Source: Cyclaneusma minus (taxonomy: Eukaryota; Ascomycota; Leotiomycetes; Marthamycetales; Marthamycetaceae). Taken from it: DNA of 64,000 nucleotides. The stretch spans positions 124,001 through 188,000 of the forward strand of contig JAKZHN010000017.1 in the NCBI GenBank assembly GCA_037179335.1, given 5' to 3'. The notes under the pieces are model-generated. The model made no database searches and was not told the origin of the DNA. It saw only the letters and a list, made by a program, of their open reading frames with translations. This document shows, piece after piece, positions 10,656 to 21,585 of the stretch. Each line of letters begins with the position of its first letter. Positions within the stretch are counted from its first letter, which is position 1. Position numbers and translations under genes: made by a program.

Positions 10656-13600
10656 TCAACCACCAAGCTCCATTCGCCTTGTTCCAGTCTCTGCTCTCGC
10701 CGCCGCATTCTGTGTAGCTGACGCCTGAACCACAGCATCTCGAGGGGGGTTTCTCAGTTCAACAATCTCTCCATATTTCTCCCCGAGCAGAACTCTCAAA
10801 TTCTGCTCTCCAAGCGCCCCCATGGCAGCTTTGGCCTTCAAAACTCGCCCTTCCCACTCTTTCAATTGCTGCCGGTAGACTGTATTCATCTTCGTGATTA
10901 CCAACTTGGTCCGGGGACCTGAGCGGTCTGTGTCGAATATGTAGCCCATACCTTGCAGCTGATCTCGCAGATGTTGGCGCTTCCGTCGGCTTCTCCCTTC
11001 AAAACTGGTAGTTCTGACTGTGGAGCTCATGAGGAAGAGATTCAAGCTGCTGCAGTCGGCACAGTTGCAGCTAACACGCTCGTGGGCCCATGTATTCATG
11101 GGCTGAGGCTTGACATAGATTGCGATGTACCTTGCCAACGAGACTTGAAAGAACGTCTGAAATCGGGGTTGTTGATGTCTGCTTCATGGCTGTCAAACTT
11201 GTGCATGAGCTCTTTCATAAATGGCAAGTACCCATCGGTGAAGTCAAATGGAAGCAGAGATTCGCAGCTACCGAGCTGGAGCAATATCTGTTTCACGTGC
11301 TCCCCGAGGTCGAGTGATAGGCATTGGCAAAGCAGTTTGGCCAGGTCCTTGGCGTCTGCAGTCACCGTTATATGGTTTCCTTGGGGCCGTTCTCGGACAC
11401 TGGGACTTGAATTAGACAACCTTTGCCGTTTATTCGCTCCTTGTGATAGAGTGACTATTGTAGCAAAGTCGGACAGCACTGTCTGGAAAATCCGGCGGGT
11501 ATCGGTGACAGCATTCCCAGCAGCGTGCTCGTCAAACAATTTGCTTAAGAATCCCAATCTGAGATTTCGCTGCACGGCAGGCAGAAAGCTACCACAAGAC
11601 ATCAGCAAGATCTCGAAATCATCTCGAAGTGTTGCTTACTCGTTGACGAGACGCTCGCCTCCAAACCATTTACCAGCATATGCGAGGGTGACTCCATCTT
11701 GCCTGGAGCTTACCACGGTATGGCTCGCGGAAATAGTAAGGCATTGTTCTGCTATGGCCTTGAGCCGCGTTTGGGGTGGCCATTTTCCTATCTGCCGTGC
11801 CAAGATATGCCCGATCGAGATATTTGAACGCATTATATTGGTGATCGAACGTCGTAAGATGCGGTAGGCACTGATAGAGGCTGACCGCATAATTAGCAAA
11901 GTTCAGGGTGCTGATATACGATTCATTCAACAACTCACATAGTTTCCATCATATTTTCTGGATAGCTTTCAATCATTTTACCAAGTGTCGTAAAAAAAAA
12001 GACAATGGAATACCTCTGCTACAGCAGTCGAACCCCTTTCGAAGAATCTTCATATCTTTGAATAAGAGAGCAGCTTGACAAATGGCCGAGGCCGTGCATT
12101 GCACGGAGAACGGTATTGACCGTACAGTAGATGTTGACTTGTTATGGGCTTTCAGTACGTTTTTGATCTTGATCGCCATCAGCTCACAAATCTGCTTCGC
12201 TTCATTCTCAGCAAGCTGCCCTACTGGTGCAAAACTAAGGTCTCCTGTTAGTTGCAGCAGCCATCTTCTTGCAGTGAGCAGCCAGTAGTTCTTGTCCTTG
12301 GGATTTAGAAACAACGATAGCCGTTGAGTCCTGGGCACTATAACCACGGCCTGTCATAAATTAGAGCTTTGAATAAGTGGCTGGAAGATGCAGCGTCCCA
12401 AATAGAGGCTTAGGCACGTGGGAACTTACATTTTTATGATAGAAGTGCCATGCCATGCCGTGATATGCTTCCCAGCGCTCGCCATCTGGTTCGTCCTCGT
12501 CTTCAAAGGGGTTTTCTTGCATGATGTCTTCCGCCCTTATGTCGATATCTTTAGCAACGCTCTCCCCGTCAAATTCGACAACCTGAGTAAGTTTGAAGTC
12601 CTCCTCGAACACGGAGTCGATATCATGGAAACTGTGTCCACGACGGTTCCCGTCCCCAACCCAGCCTGATTCTCGTTCATCGTCGCTCTGTCCGTGGTCG
12701 CAAGCCCCATGAACAACCCTTTCGAGCTTTGCAAGGTAAACACAGAAGCCGTTCTTCTCGCATGTATCTCTCAAAAGTGTGACCATGGTATAATCGCTGT
12801 GCCCAAGATCGCTAAGTCTTATATAGGTGCTGTTGCTTTCGAGTAAACGGACCAGGATGTCAGGACTGTCTTCAACATATCCCACCGTGCACCACTGACG
12901 AAGTAATCGAGTCAGTTTATGCTGCCACTGGACGGCAGGAGATGCTGATTGACGCTGACCAGGCGAACTGTGGATAAGACTGTAGCATAGATCAAGCCGG
13001 TATCCAGAGGTCAGTGGCTTTACCTCATGAGTTACATCTATATACCTAAATACTAGTCAATTGCGATGCAGCCGATCTCGGGAATACAGGGGGACTGTAC
13101 CAGGCCATGAATGCACAACCAAAGGCCGATGTCTTGGACGTTTCAAGCGAAGCGGATTGTGCGCCGTATTGGATTCGAATATCACCGCCTTCGTGCTTGG
13201 ACGGTAGTGAGACAATTAAACTACCAAACATATTTGGCGCCGTCTTGGTACTCGAAAGGAAACACAATCAGTACCACTTGCATCTCAGTGGGCCATCAGA
13301 GACTCACTTGAGTTTGTGGTCCGACCGTAGCACCCTTTTCGTAGACCAAAAGCCTGTCCAGATTCGCCTCAAAAGTGTTATCATCCTCCCAGAAACCCAT
13401 TGCAGCACAAATCTTTTCATCAACAATTTCTTCGAGGAATTCTTCCCAACCCGAGTTACGAAGTTGCAGCCTCTGGCCTGCTGCAGGAATCTCCCAGATC
13501 TTTGGTTGGTCATCATTCGAGCCAGAAACGACAGCATCGCCAACATCAACCAGAAGCTTTGCATCCCGTTCCGAGAGCGGGAGGCCAATATCGCCAATTC

Positions 13601-13760
13601 CTTCCACAAATAAGCCTGGGTTTGTCGTCGGTTGTGGAAGATCTTCAAAGACGAAATAAGAGCCTACGTGAGACGCGTCATCCAAAACCTTGGAGAGCTG
13701 TTCTTTCAGGTCATCCGCATCCCCTGGTTCGGAGTCGGAGCCAGACCATTCAGGATCCAT
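10656..13760 (-). pseudogene. Decayed 2OG-Fe(II) oxygenase (prolyl-4-hydroxylase-like) gene
   Basis: Resembles a common fungal family whose N-terminal oxygenase domain precedes a long helical region. Recognisable exons: 13760..13308 (MDPEWSGSDSEPGD start), 13243..13101 (MFGSLIVSLPSKHEGGDI), 13045..12430 (DVTHEVKPLTSGYRLDL), one starting at 12350, and parts down to the stop at 10656 (AMGALGEQNLRVLLGEKYGE). Three places lose frame. One is a run of nine T on the coding strand (11992-12000), although a 56-nt intron could rescue it. Another is near 11790, where KYLDRAYL and ARQIGKWPP are joined only by a 1-nt shift. The third is near 11125, between FRRSFKS and ARYIAIYVKPQP. The expected HxD iron ligands read QTQ, while the distal His in DVTHEV remains. 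Either a pseudogene or, less likely, several sequence errors. Confidence 0.7.
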
Positions 13761-14267
13761 GGCGGGCACTCGCGGACGCGCGATGCGGAAATATATGCGG
13801 TTCAAATAGGGTACGACTCGATCGCCAAACCAAGAACAAGGTCAAACATTGAAGCGAAGGCTCAGAAGATCAAAAAGGTGGGACTATCAGGACCGGACTT
13901 TGAAATCCGATAGATACATGTATTTTGTCGAGCAACGACACTGGAGTCGATTGTTTGCGGTGTATGATGGCGTCTACGCGTCGAAGAAAGGTCAATCGAA
14001 CTTGAAACTTTTCGCAGAAACGCGAAGTCCCGTGACCGTGATTTCGCGTAGCGCTTTTCCTGGGCGGCTGGCGTCTTCTCCTTTCCAACGCACGCCGAGT
14101 TATGATCAAAACTGGCAAATTTTATTTCCGTGCTATATTTATAACGTGTTCAATCAGCCGTGTCCTCTTTACCTGCTAATATTGTCGTCCAACTGTCTGT
14201 TTCCCGAGAACATGCCATTATCTTTCACCGAACAGCGACGTCGACCTTTCCCCAACTTCCTTAATTC
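13761..14267. other. Intergenic between decayed oxygenase and carboxypeptidase
   Basis: About 500 bp holding the upstream region of the decayed gene and the 3'UTR of the carboxypeptidase gene. The plus-strand ORF 13849-14346 overlaps the carboxypeptidase end and shows no domain. Nothing else is seen. Confidence 0.5.
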
Positions 14268-16738
14268 TTACAAATCATCCCTATGGTTTGCAAGCACCGC
14301 CTCCACTTCCTCTCTGAGTCTGACTTCAGATTCCAGATCAACTTGAACGCTATCTCGAAGTCCAATCACGAAGTAATCCTTCACAATCGCAGTCCCGCTC
14401 ATGACTGTCTCCCATTGCTCCGGGGTGCAAGATTCTGGTGTCAGAACATAGCATCTTGATTGAGGAAAAGACGGAATAGCATTCTTGATATGCCATGTCG
14501 AAGACGGTCCAACGGTACTATAGTCATCAGTGAGTGGGATGAGCCCCGTCGCCACATCCCTGTTGAACATCGAGCGCATGAAGATAGAGTAGGCCGTTTC
14601 TGGCTGATATGCCGGGACTGCAAAGGTATCGAGTGTCAGCATTTTCTGGTCACCTTTGTATTACTCGGTTCTGGATGTCAACGTACCTTCGTGTCCAGCC
14701 TGGTACACCCGCGAAAATGACAGATTCCCATATTGCCTGACTTGGCCACTGATGCCGACTCCTGGGACCAAAATCGGCGAGTAGCCCGCTTCGTGGAATT
14801 TCTCGGTGCCTGTATAGTTGATGGCCAAAGATACAGCTTCGCCCCCAATCCAGTTGCACAGAAAGTCGCGGTCGCCGTACACGAGTGCGACTTTGATGCC
14901 GCTATCTAGCAGCTCGGAGATTTCTTCGATGTAACCGGCATGAAGTATGTCGTACTTGTCCTGAAAGGCTCGCGCAACTGTGGCGCTTGAAGCCGTGTAG
15001 TTGACTGGGACTCCGAGTGCCCTTTGTACCCAGTGCTGACTGAGAAAGCCGGCGAGATCTTCCGAAAGTCAGCGGTATCTCCATTGGAGGGACTGAGCGA
15101 ACTCACAAGGTGGTGGGAAGGGGTCTGCAAAGGGATGTGCAATGTCGTACATGCCATGCTGTAAGTACTGTTAGTCCTGGACTGAGAGCTAGCCTGATCG
15201 CTGTTGTTCCTGATAAAACATTCGCCGTTCTTTCGGGCTTGTGGAAGGACTATATTTTCTAACTACCCCAAACCGTCCGTCTCTCAAATATGTCGATTAT
15301 GAGACCACTGGATCATATGTGTCTTCCATGTTTCACATACAGATGAAGCATCTCCAAAACATCCCAAAACATGAGTCCAAAATTTGGCGTCGATGGTCGG
15401 TACTCGTTGACAAGGTCAAGATGAAAGACACTCAAGTGCCATGAAGGAAGAAATGGATGATGGGACGCCTAAGAAAATCATGGAAGTATTACTTACTCCA
15501 ACCTTGTCCGAAAAGTCTGCATACCACGTCTCTGGATCAAGCATATGGCAAGAACCGTCAAACTTGCAGCTTTCTCGAAGATCATCAAGATTCCCACCAT
15601 TCCCCGTGTCGTGCTTTTTGATGGCTTCAACACAGCCGGCTAACACCTTCAAGCAGCCTCCCTCATAAAGCGTATGCATCAGCTCGTCATACCGAGTCTT
15701 ATTGATTGCCTGAATACCATACGTATTGTTGTACGCCATATGAAGCCAACCAGGGGCTTGCACGACTTGGTCAACAAGACCATTGATGATGCCAAGGGTA
15801 TCCAGGTGGATATATTGCGTACCCGGCTCGGAGATCGTCCCGTTGGCAATCCTATCATTCTGCTGTCTGAAGAAGTTGAAGAAGGCAGGGCCATAGTGCC
15901 CACCAAAGCTCTCACACCAAAGACTAACCCTGTCGTCTTTGGGCTTATAGGCTGGGAATTCGAAGAAGAATGTCTGCGCGAAATGCCAGATAGCATGTGC
16001 TGCATGCAGGGTGGTGTTGGCTGTGGTACTGGCATTTTGACTGCTGAAAGTGCCAATAAGGTGAGTAGCATTCTGTTCTGGCACCCGGTCGGTGAAGTTG
16101 CCGACCACTATGCTATTTAGCAACTCGCTGCCCTCGAGGATCCTAGTTCCATTGGTTGGCACATCGTAGGAAAAGCCCACATGAGTGGGTTGGTCTAGAA
16201 ACAACATGTTGACTTCGTTGTTCCAAGACCAGGGATTGAGGTAGGTCGAGTTCGAATCGCTGTTTACCAAGCAGGGTCCATTTTCTTGAAGCAATCCCAT
16301 CATGGAAGAACTTCCGGGGCCACCATTGAGCCAAATGGACAAAGGTGCATTATGGGGATCCTTGCGTGACTCGAAGAACCAGAAGAAGCTGAAATATTAG
16401 CGACAGAGCTCTCGGAGCGATTTTGACTCACGTGTTAACTGGATAGTCTTGCTTCTCGCCAGCAATGTCGGAAAGGAGGCCAGGAGGAAGGTGCACGTAG
16501 CCACTATAGCTTTTCACCCCAGGAGTTGTCTCGCAGATACCCGGCTAGATGGCACTGGGATAAGTTCGATGTCTCAATCTTGGAATTCTTGAGTCTTCAC
16601 CTCTTTGTAAGAGATCTTGACACCTTCGTGGTATTTCGAGTCCAACACAACTACACCTTCAGGAGTTGGGGGAAAGTACTGGGACAAAGATGAGCCAATA
16701 AGGCTTGCTGTCAGGAGGAGCGATGCCATCGAAGGCAT
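14268..16738 (-). CDS. Secreted serine carboxypeptidase, peptidase family S10
   Basis: Exopeptidase removing C-terminal residues, predicted secreted or vacuolar. Six exons: 16738..16601, 16544..16432, 16388..15497, 15158..15107, 15058..14687 and 14617..14268; all junctions keep frame. The start gives a signal peptide, MPSMASLLLTASLIGSSLSQ; an in-frame ATG at 16768 would lengthen it. The oxyanion and substrate loop WLNGGPGSSSMMG, the nucleophile in CESFGGHYGP, the Asp region VYGDRDFLCNWIGG and the catalytic His in QAGHEVPAYQP are all present. Many NxS/T sites suggest heavy N-glycosylation. Intron 3 (15496..15159) is 338 nt, long for this genome; its ends are convincing (GTAAGT, branch ACTAAC, ACAG). 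Family certain, substrate preference unknown. Confidence 0.95.
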
Positions 16739-17271
16739 TTTGAATATAGGTTTGCCCCGAGTGTTCAAAGCAAATTCAATCGTTTATGCAGACAAATGCG
16801 GATGGAGTTGCTCCACAGATGGTGAGATAAAGCTGGCCTTCACAGCCTGGTCGCTGGAGTAAAGTACAACGAGAGAAGCATCGACTTTGCCTTCAATGCT
16901 AGTACTGGCTGCCAACGCTTTGTCCGCCCTGCAGGCTGTGCCGCATCTCAGATTCGCATCATTGAAGCACCACTCTGCAACGCCATGACCGTGCTGGATC
17001 ATTGGTGACGTTGGCATGCGTCCTGCCTTGTACTTTTCGTATGCCTTGGATTGAAATGCGCAGTTGGCGCACTCGAAATTCGGCTACTTACACAAGTTGC
17101 GAGCTTACTTTTCACAGAACTCCAAAAGGCTTCGTGCTTGATAGTTGACATTCCAATTATCTCCGTACCAGCATGCAAACAGACTTCCAAATGCTTGGAA
17201 TCAAACGCTAATTCCAACATCGCTGAGCCCTCCTCGTAAGTCCGCCTTGGGTCTCTATATACAATGCCAAC
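16739..17271. other. Carboxypeptidase upstream region
   Basis: About 530 bp between the carboxypeptidase start and the end of the small secreted protein gene, both on the minus strand. ORFs 16784-17017 and 16999-17220 (-) have no features that support a gene. Confidence 0.5.
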
Positions 17272-17794
17272 TTATGCCAAAGGATAGGTGGTGTATGCCG
17301 GCTGGAAACTCTTTCCCGAAACATTCAAGTACTGGTAATTACCATTCGGATTAAACTCATCAACTTCCAATACGACATATGTTCCAGGTAGGTAGAGCAC
17401 ACTGGTTTTGATGTCTTTTGCCTCGTACTTCGTGACGTTCAGGCCATAGACATCATAGTACATGGCGTTGAATGCCCAGGTCCAGGAGCAATCGTCGTTA
17501 CAGCAACTGGTGGACACTGAGGAGATGTAAGGACCGGTGGAAGTAGCTAGACATGTATAGGTAAGTTGTTGTAAATCAATGTTGATAACAGGGAGACGGC
17601 TTACTGTTGCGGCAGTTGACGGTATCAACACCGTCAGTGACGTTGAAATTGTAAGACGTGTAGAGGCTGTGTGGAGAACTGGAGAACACAATAGAGGAGA
17701 TGTTGAATGTTGGGCTGCTAGCATCGACCTGACGAGGAAGGACTGCTGCCGAAGTGGCAGCGACAAGGCCTGCGAGGACGGCGAAGTAACGCAT
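17272..17794 (-). CDS. Small secreted cysteine-containing protein
   Basis: Predicted 154-residue secreted protein of no family I recognise. Exons are 17794..17605 and 17546..17272 with a 58-nt intron (donor GTAAGC, acceptor TCTAG) that keeps frame. The N-terminus MRYFAVLAGLVAATSA is a clear signal peptide, followed by AVLPRQ, which resembles a pro-peptide or Kex2-like border. The mature part has NxS/T sites, cysteines in DTVNCRN, a STSCCNDDCSW cluster, and an aromatic-rich C-terminal half (AMYYDVYGLNVTKYEAKD). Size and composition fit a fungal small secreted or effector-like protein. It sits upstream of the secreted peptidase gene on the same strand, but nothing shows co-regulation. Confidence 0.75.
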
Positions 17795-19289
17795 GGTGAT
17801 GGAGTTGGCGAGGAATCCAGGCTTGATCGTCGAGATATAAGATACTTGGATAATTTGGTCCGCAGCGGTGATGAAACATCAGCCTCATAGATGGTAACTG
17901 GGAACGTCGAGGTCTCTATATACTGAAGACTTCAACACCAGTCCCATCGAATACGAGCATATAGCAAGGAATAACGTCAATACGAGTGTGGTACCGGCTC
18001 AACAGCCACGGTGACGCAAGATCGTCCAAACTCGTGGCAGATTGGTAGGTACCAGTTTGCGGCGAAGTCTGTACGACACAAAATACGAAGTCCAAAATAA
18101 TCATAATGCCTCGTGCATGTCCCAAGTTCTAATTTTATCTGGACTGTGGACCAAAGAAGCCATTGCCAGCGAGTGAGATGTGAATTCTGGATGCTGCCCG
18201 AATCATTCCATACAAGGAATGCGTGAGACCCCTGAGACTGCCTCTCGGTCAATCCGAATTCGGGATCCCATTCAATTGGATGCGAGTTGGCCCCCAAACT
18301 GGCCTGTCACCCTAATGTTCAGCTTGAGGGGACTCTACATCTTCCAGTCACAGTAAGTGTGAAAAGTGGTAGTTGCTGCAGATTCAAGTATTTGATCCAG
18401 TGGCCTTCCATTGTTCAAATGAAAGCCATAGCCCAGGGAGTTGAAATATGAACTGGAGGTTCGGAATTTGTAACTAGGCATGTACTCGTTCATATTATCA
18501 GGAAAGTGAGGATACGAGTCACGAGGACACGATCCTCGTAGAGGAACTACCCTCAAGTACAGGAACCCTAGGCCAGACCAAAACTGGGTAACGGAAAGGT
18601 ACAGGTGTCCCAATTGACGACTCGGCATACTAACCGCTCGTGCTATATAGAATACACCATTTTCATATATCCTCCACAAGAGAAAATTCAGTGTGTTAAC
18701 TCTGTTCAAAACATCATCTCTGGTAACTTGGGATATATCAAGAAAAAGTCTAAAAGCAAAGATATAGACCTACGCTGTGTATACCACCTCTGGCTTGGCG
18801 GCCTCATGATTCCAAGCAAAACGGGAATTACTCTTGGAGTCACCGGTACGATAGCCAGGAGATTGCATACTATATCGTATACCACCTTACACAATATTTG
18901 GGCATTCAATAGAAAAACTTGAACCGAGAAGTGAATGCAGTCTGCAGAATAATCGAGTAGATTGCGGGTTGAGAAATCTGCTTTAGCCAGGGTTGCAGCC
19001 ATGAGAATATGTCTTCCAACGAATAGTTGAAAAACGAGACAATCGTAATACGCTGATGGACGATTTCGTAATCTGGCCCCTGAGACGTTCGGTTCGAATA
19101 AAAAGAGCACAAGCACGGAAGCTTACAAACTTGGCCCTGGCGGCTCCGTGTTAGGTATGCTCGTCTACGAAAATGTCACTTGTGATCTTTTGCAAGTTTG
19201 AATCAAAACGACACACATCTGGCTGCTCAAGCCCATGGAATATATCCCTTGGGCTTACATCTACGACCTGCACACCCCAAAACTGGCAC
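17795..19289. other. AT-rich intergenic region without supportable gene
   Basis: About 1.5 kb. The minus-strand ORFs 18706-19116 and 18335-18709 are the longest; the first has hydrophobic stretches (LLAIVPVTPRVIPVLLGIM) but no family I know and no plausible intron linking it to a neighbour. I treat both as unsupported. A diverged tRNA relic begins at the right edge. Confidence 0.5.
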
Positions 19290-19373
19290 TCGTATGCAAG
19301 AGGTACGCTGCCTGCCATCGCGAGGCTTAGAGCCTGCAATATCGATGGGCCCCGGGTTCGATTCTCGGTCGAT
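19290..19373 (+). pseudogene. tRNA-Gly relic (3' half preserved)
   Basis: The plus strand from about 19334 to 19373 reads GCCTGCAATATCGATGGGCC then CCGGGTTCGATTCTCGGTCG. It matches the intron end, anticodon 3' stem, variable loop and T arm of the tRNA-Gly at 19854-19959 with few changes. The 5' half is only faintly similar (CTGCCATC around the anticodon) and the acceptor stem cannot form. A tRNA pseudogene in inverted orientation about 500 bp from the intact copy. Confidence 0.65.
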
Positions 19374-19853
19374 CACCTCTGTTTGCCCTCGATATAAGGA
19401 TCTCTCTCTCATGTGTTTTCGAGTCTCGATACAACGCCTGATGCGCTTATTTGTTTTATATCTAGCTGCTTCTTATAGTAAAGCAGATAAATTGTACGCA
19501 CTATCCGAGAGTACTAAGCTGTGAGAATCGCCGACAAGATTGAAGTCTAAAATAGATTAGATGAAAAGTCAAAGCGGAGAAATATCAAATAATATATTTC
19601 AATACAGTATGAGTGGGTAGGTAGAGCCTCAACATATATGTATTTGTTCAGTTAGCGGCTGGCGCTTTTTATATGAAGTTTTTGTTTCGCTATTGTTAAT
19701 ATGCAAGCTTTTGACTCTTAGAGGATACTTTTTTTTCTGATTCCTTGATATTTATTCCCAAGAAATCGATTTAATCGGTGACTCTTCCTTGGCTCTATCT
19801 AAAGTGACTGAGTTTTATTTCAAGGGCAAAAGAAACAGGGACATCAAAATAAT

Positions 19854-19959
19854 TGCATCGACCGGGAATTGAACCCGGGGCCCATCGATGTTGCAGGTAT
19901 CATTCGAGATTCGAAATACCTGATGGCAACGATGGATTTTACCACTAAACCACCAATGC
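19854..19959 (-). tRNA. tRNA-Gly (GCC) with a 35-nt intron
   Basis: Reading the minus strand from 19959: acceptor GCATTGG pairs with TCGATGC (two G-T wobbles), A discriminator at 19854. The anticodon stem CATCG/CGATG is perfect, with loop TT-GCC-A and anticodon GCC at 19927..19925. A 35-nt insert follows the base after the anticodon, the canonical tRNA intron position; it contains a hairpin CAGGTAT/ATACCTG. The T arm is CCGGG-TTCAATT-CCCGG, the A box resembles TGGTTTAGTGG and the B box is GGTTCAATTCC. A TTTT terminator follows the gene. The D stem is weak, so mild decay is possible. Confidence 0.85.
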
Positions 19960-20427
19960 TGTTATTATTGATTGATGAAAAAACTTTAAAAATTGGCATT
20001 TTAAAGCGCCATACATAGAAGTCTGGACTGAGCCTTTTTGGAGCGTTTGAGTTGGCGACTCTGAGGTGATATTTGTGGCGAGCAAAATTTTGTTTTACCT
20101 TCTCCGGTCACCACGAGTCGCGAGAGTCCAGCCCTTCTCCCTTGACGGAGTCTCTAGTTTCTACTTTACATCAGCTGAAGGCAACTGGAGTTTGGGAGTG
20201 GTTGTCGTAAGCCACTGAGTATACATGTAAGTATAATAGGGTCATTATTCTAGGTCATCGAGCCTTTGAAGATCTATCAGAAAACCCGAGTTTTTCTAGT
20301 ATGACTTGACTGGAACATGGTTGAAAACCACACAGAGATATCAAGTCTTGCGTTCTTAACTTGCAATCAACACTGCAGTAGCCTATATATATAGACACGG
20401 CTCCTGCGAAGTAAAAGGTGTATCCCT
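19960..20427. other. tRNA upstream region with a short inverted repeat
   Basis: Between the tRNA start and the pirin stop. A weak inverted repeat lies at about 20030-20118: CGACTCTGAGGTGA on the left against CGACTCGTGGTGA on the minus strand at the right, with a CAAAATTTTG palindrome inside. It may be an old element end; nothing else is visible. Confidence 0.4.
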
Positions 20428-21585
20428 TTAATGAACCATGGACTTTCCAATCTTGCTCTCCCATCCCTGCGCCCTCTCAAACCCGTTCGTCGACGTCTGA
20501 TAGTCCATAATTGCCTTATACACTTCATCCTGCGAGCTCAACACAAAAGGTCCATACTGCACAACCTTCTGATCCAACGGCAAACCTGCAACCAGAATGA
20601 AGCGAGCATTCTGCGTCACATCCGCCGGCACCTCCGCCGTCACACCATCGCCCTTCTGCTCAAAAACCACGTTGTGATACTGCTCAACCAACTTACTCTC
20701 ATCCCCATTCCCAAACGCCGTCGTGCCCTCCAGGGTATACGCAAACGCATTCCAGCCCACCGGCAACTCCTGCGTCACCTTTCCACCCGGCTTGATCTCC
20801 ACATCCAGAATCCAAACCGGCGTATAGGCAAGCTCCTTCACACTGTCCACGCCATGGCTCTGCCCGGATATAATTTTGATGTGCACCTTGCCCTCATCCA
20901 CATCGACGCTTGGAATCTCGCTGGCCCTCAAATCGCGGTACCGCGGTTCGCACATCTTCAGTTCCTTCGGCAGATCTACCCACAGCTGCATGCCGACATT
21001 CGCACTGCCATCCGGGTTCTGCCGCGGCATCTCGGCGTGCATGATGCCTTTGCCGGCGGTCATGAATTGTAGATCACCGGCCTCGATGGTGCCTGCATTG
21101 CCGGCAAAGTCTTCGTGGTCGACGGCGCCTTGCAGCAGGTAGGTGATTGTTTCTTGGCCGCGGTGTGGATGGTCGGGGAAGCCGGCGCCGGGCTTGATGG
21201 TGAAGTGGTCGAGCATGAGGAAGGGCGAGAAGTTTCGCAATTGCGGTGTGCCAACTGAGCGGCGAACGCGCGCACCAGCGCCTTCGGCCTGCTCGATTGC
21301 CAGAAAGGCTTTTCGGATAGTACGCGGGATGGACATGTTGGCAGAGCTGGCTATTTCGGAGGAAGGAGGGCGGTCTTCAAAGGAGGCTACGGGCTCTGGC
21401 AGAGGAGCAGAGGTCGCAGCGTTTTGCACGAGTACGCTGGTAATGGTGTTCCAGTGCTGGAGCAGTGAATCACTAAACAGAATAGCTACGAGGGCGAGCA
21501 AGAGAGAGCAGAAGAGGAGGAATGGTTTCATAGGGAAGGTATTTAAACGTGGACAGGGATTGAGAAAGCGAACGTGGTCGAACAT
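20428..21585 (-). CDS. Pirin-family cupin protein with optional N-terminal membrane anchor
   Basis: Bicupin pirin, a metal-dependent protein linked to quercetin dioxygenase activity and transcription cofactor roles in other organisms. One exon, 385 codons from the first ATG. The pirin domain proper starts at Met84 (nucleotide 21336; SIPRTIRKAFLAIEQAEGAG). The metal-site motif is PDHPHRGQETITYLL, with a second His/Glu region GKGIMHAEMP; both are intact, so the iron site should be functional. Upstream, Met19 (21531) begins a strong hydrophobic segment, MKPFLLFCSLLLALVAILF, which could be a signal anchor. Pirins are normally soluble, so either the first 83 codons are real and target it to the secretory pathway, or translation starts at Met84. 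No stop or intron separates the two parts. Confidence 0.92.
   Translation of the reverse strand: MFDHVRFLNPCPRLNTFPMKPFLLFCSLLLALVAILFSDSLLQHWNTITSVLVQNAATSAPLPEPVASFEDRPPSSEIASSANMSIPRTIRKAFLAIEQAEGAGARVRRSVGTPQLRNFSPFLMLDHFTIKPGAGFPDHPHRGQETITYLLQGAVDHEDFAGNAGTIEAGDLQFMTAGKGIMHAEMPRQNPDGSANVGMQLWVDLPKELKMCEPRYRDLRASEIPSVDVDEGKVHIKIISGQSHGVDSVKELAYTPVWILDVEIKPGGKVTQELPVGWNAFAYTLEGTTAFGNGDESKLVEQYHNVVFEQKGDGVTAEVPADVTQNARFILVAGLPLDQKVVQYGPFVLSSQDEVYKAIMDYQTSTNGFERAQGWESKIGKSMVH

Noticed and set aside
13251..13307. Acceptor TTTCGAG for intron 1 of the decayed oxygenase
   Set aside because: It leads to an immediate stop after KYVW-like sequence; the AAG seven bases on keeps frame and the family pattern.
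18706..19116. Minus-strand ORF with hydrophobic segments, possible membrane protein
   Set aside because: No family resemblance, no splice partner, AT-rich context; random ORF cannot be excluded.
20431..21072. Plus-strand ORF of 213 codons
   Set aside because: Antisense shadow of the pirin gene; composition mirrors its codon bias and there is no domain.
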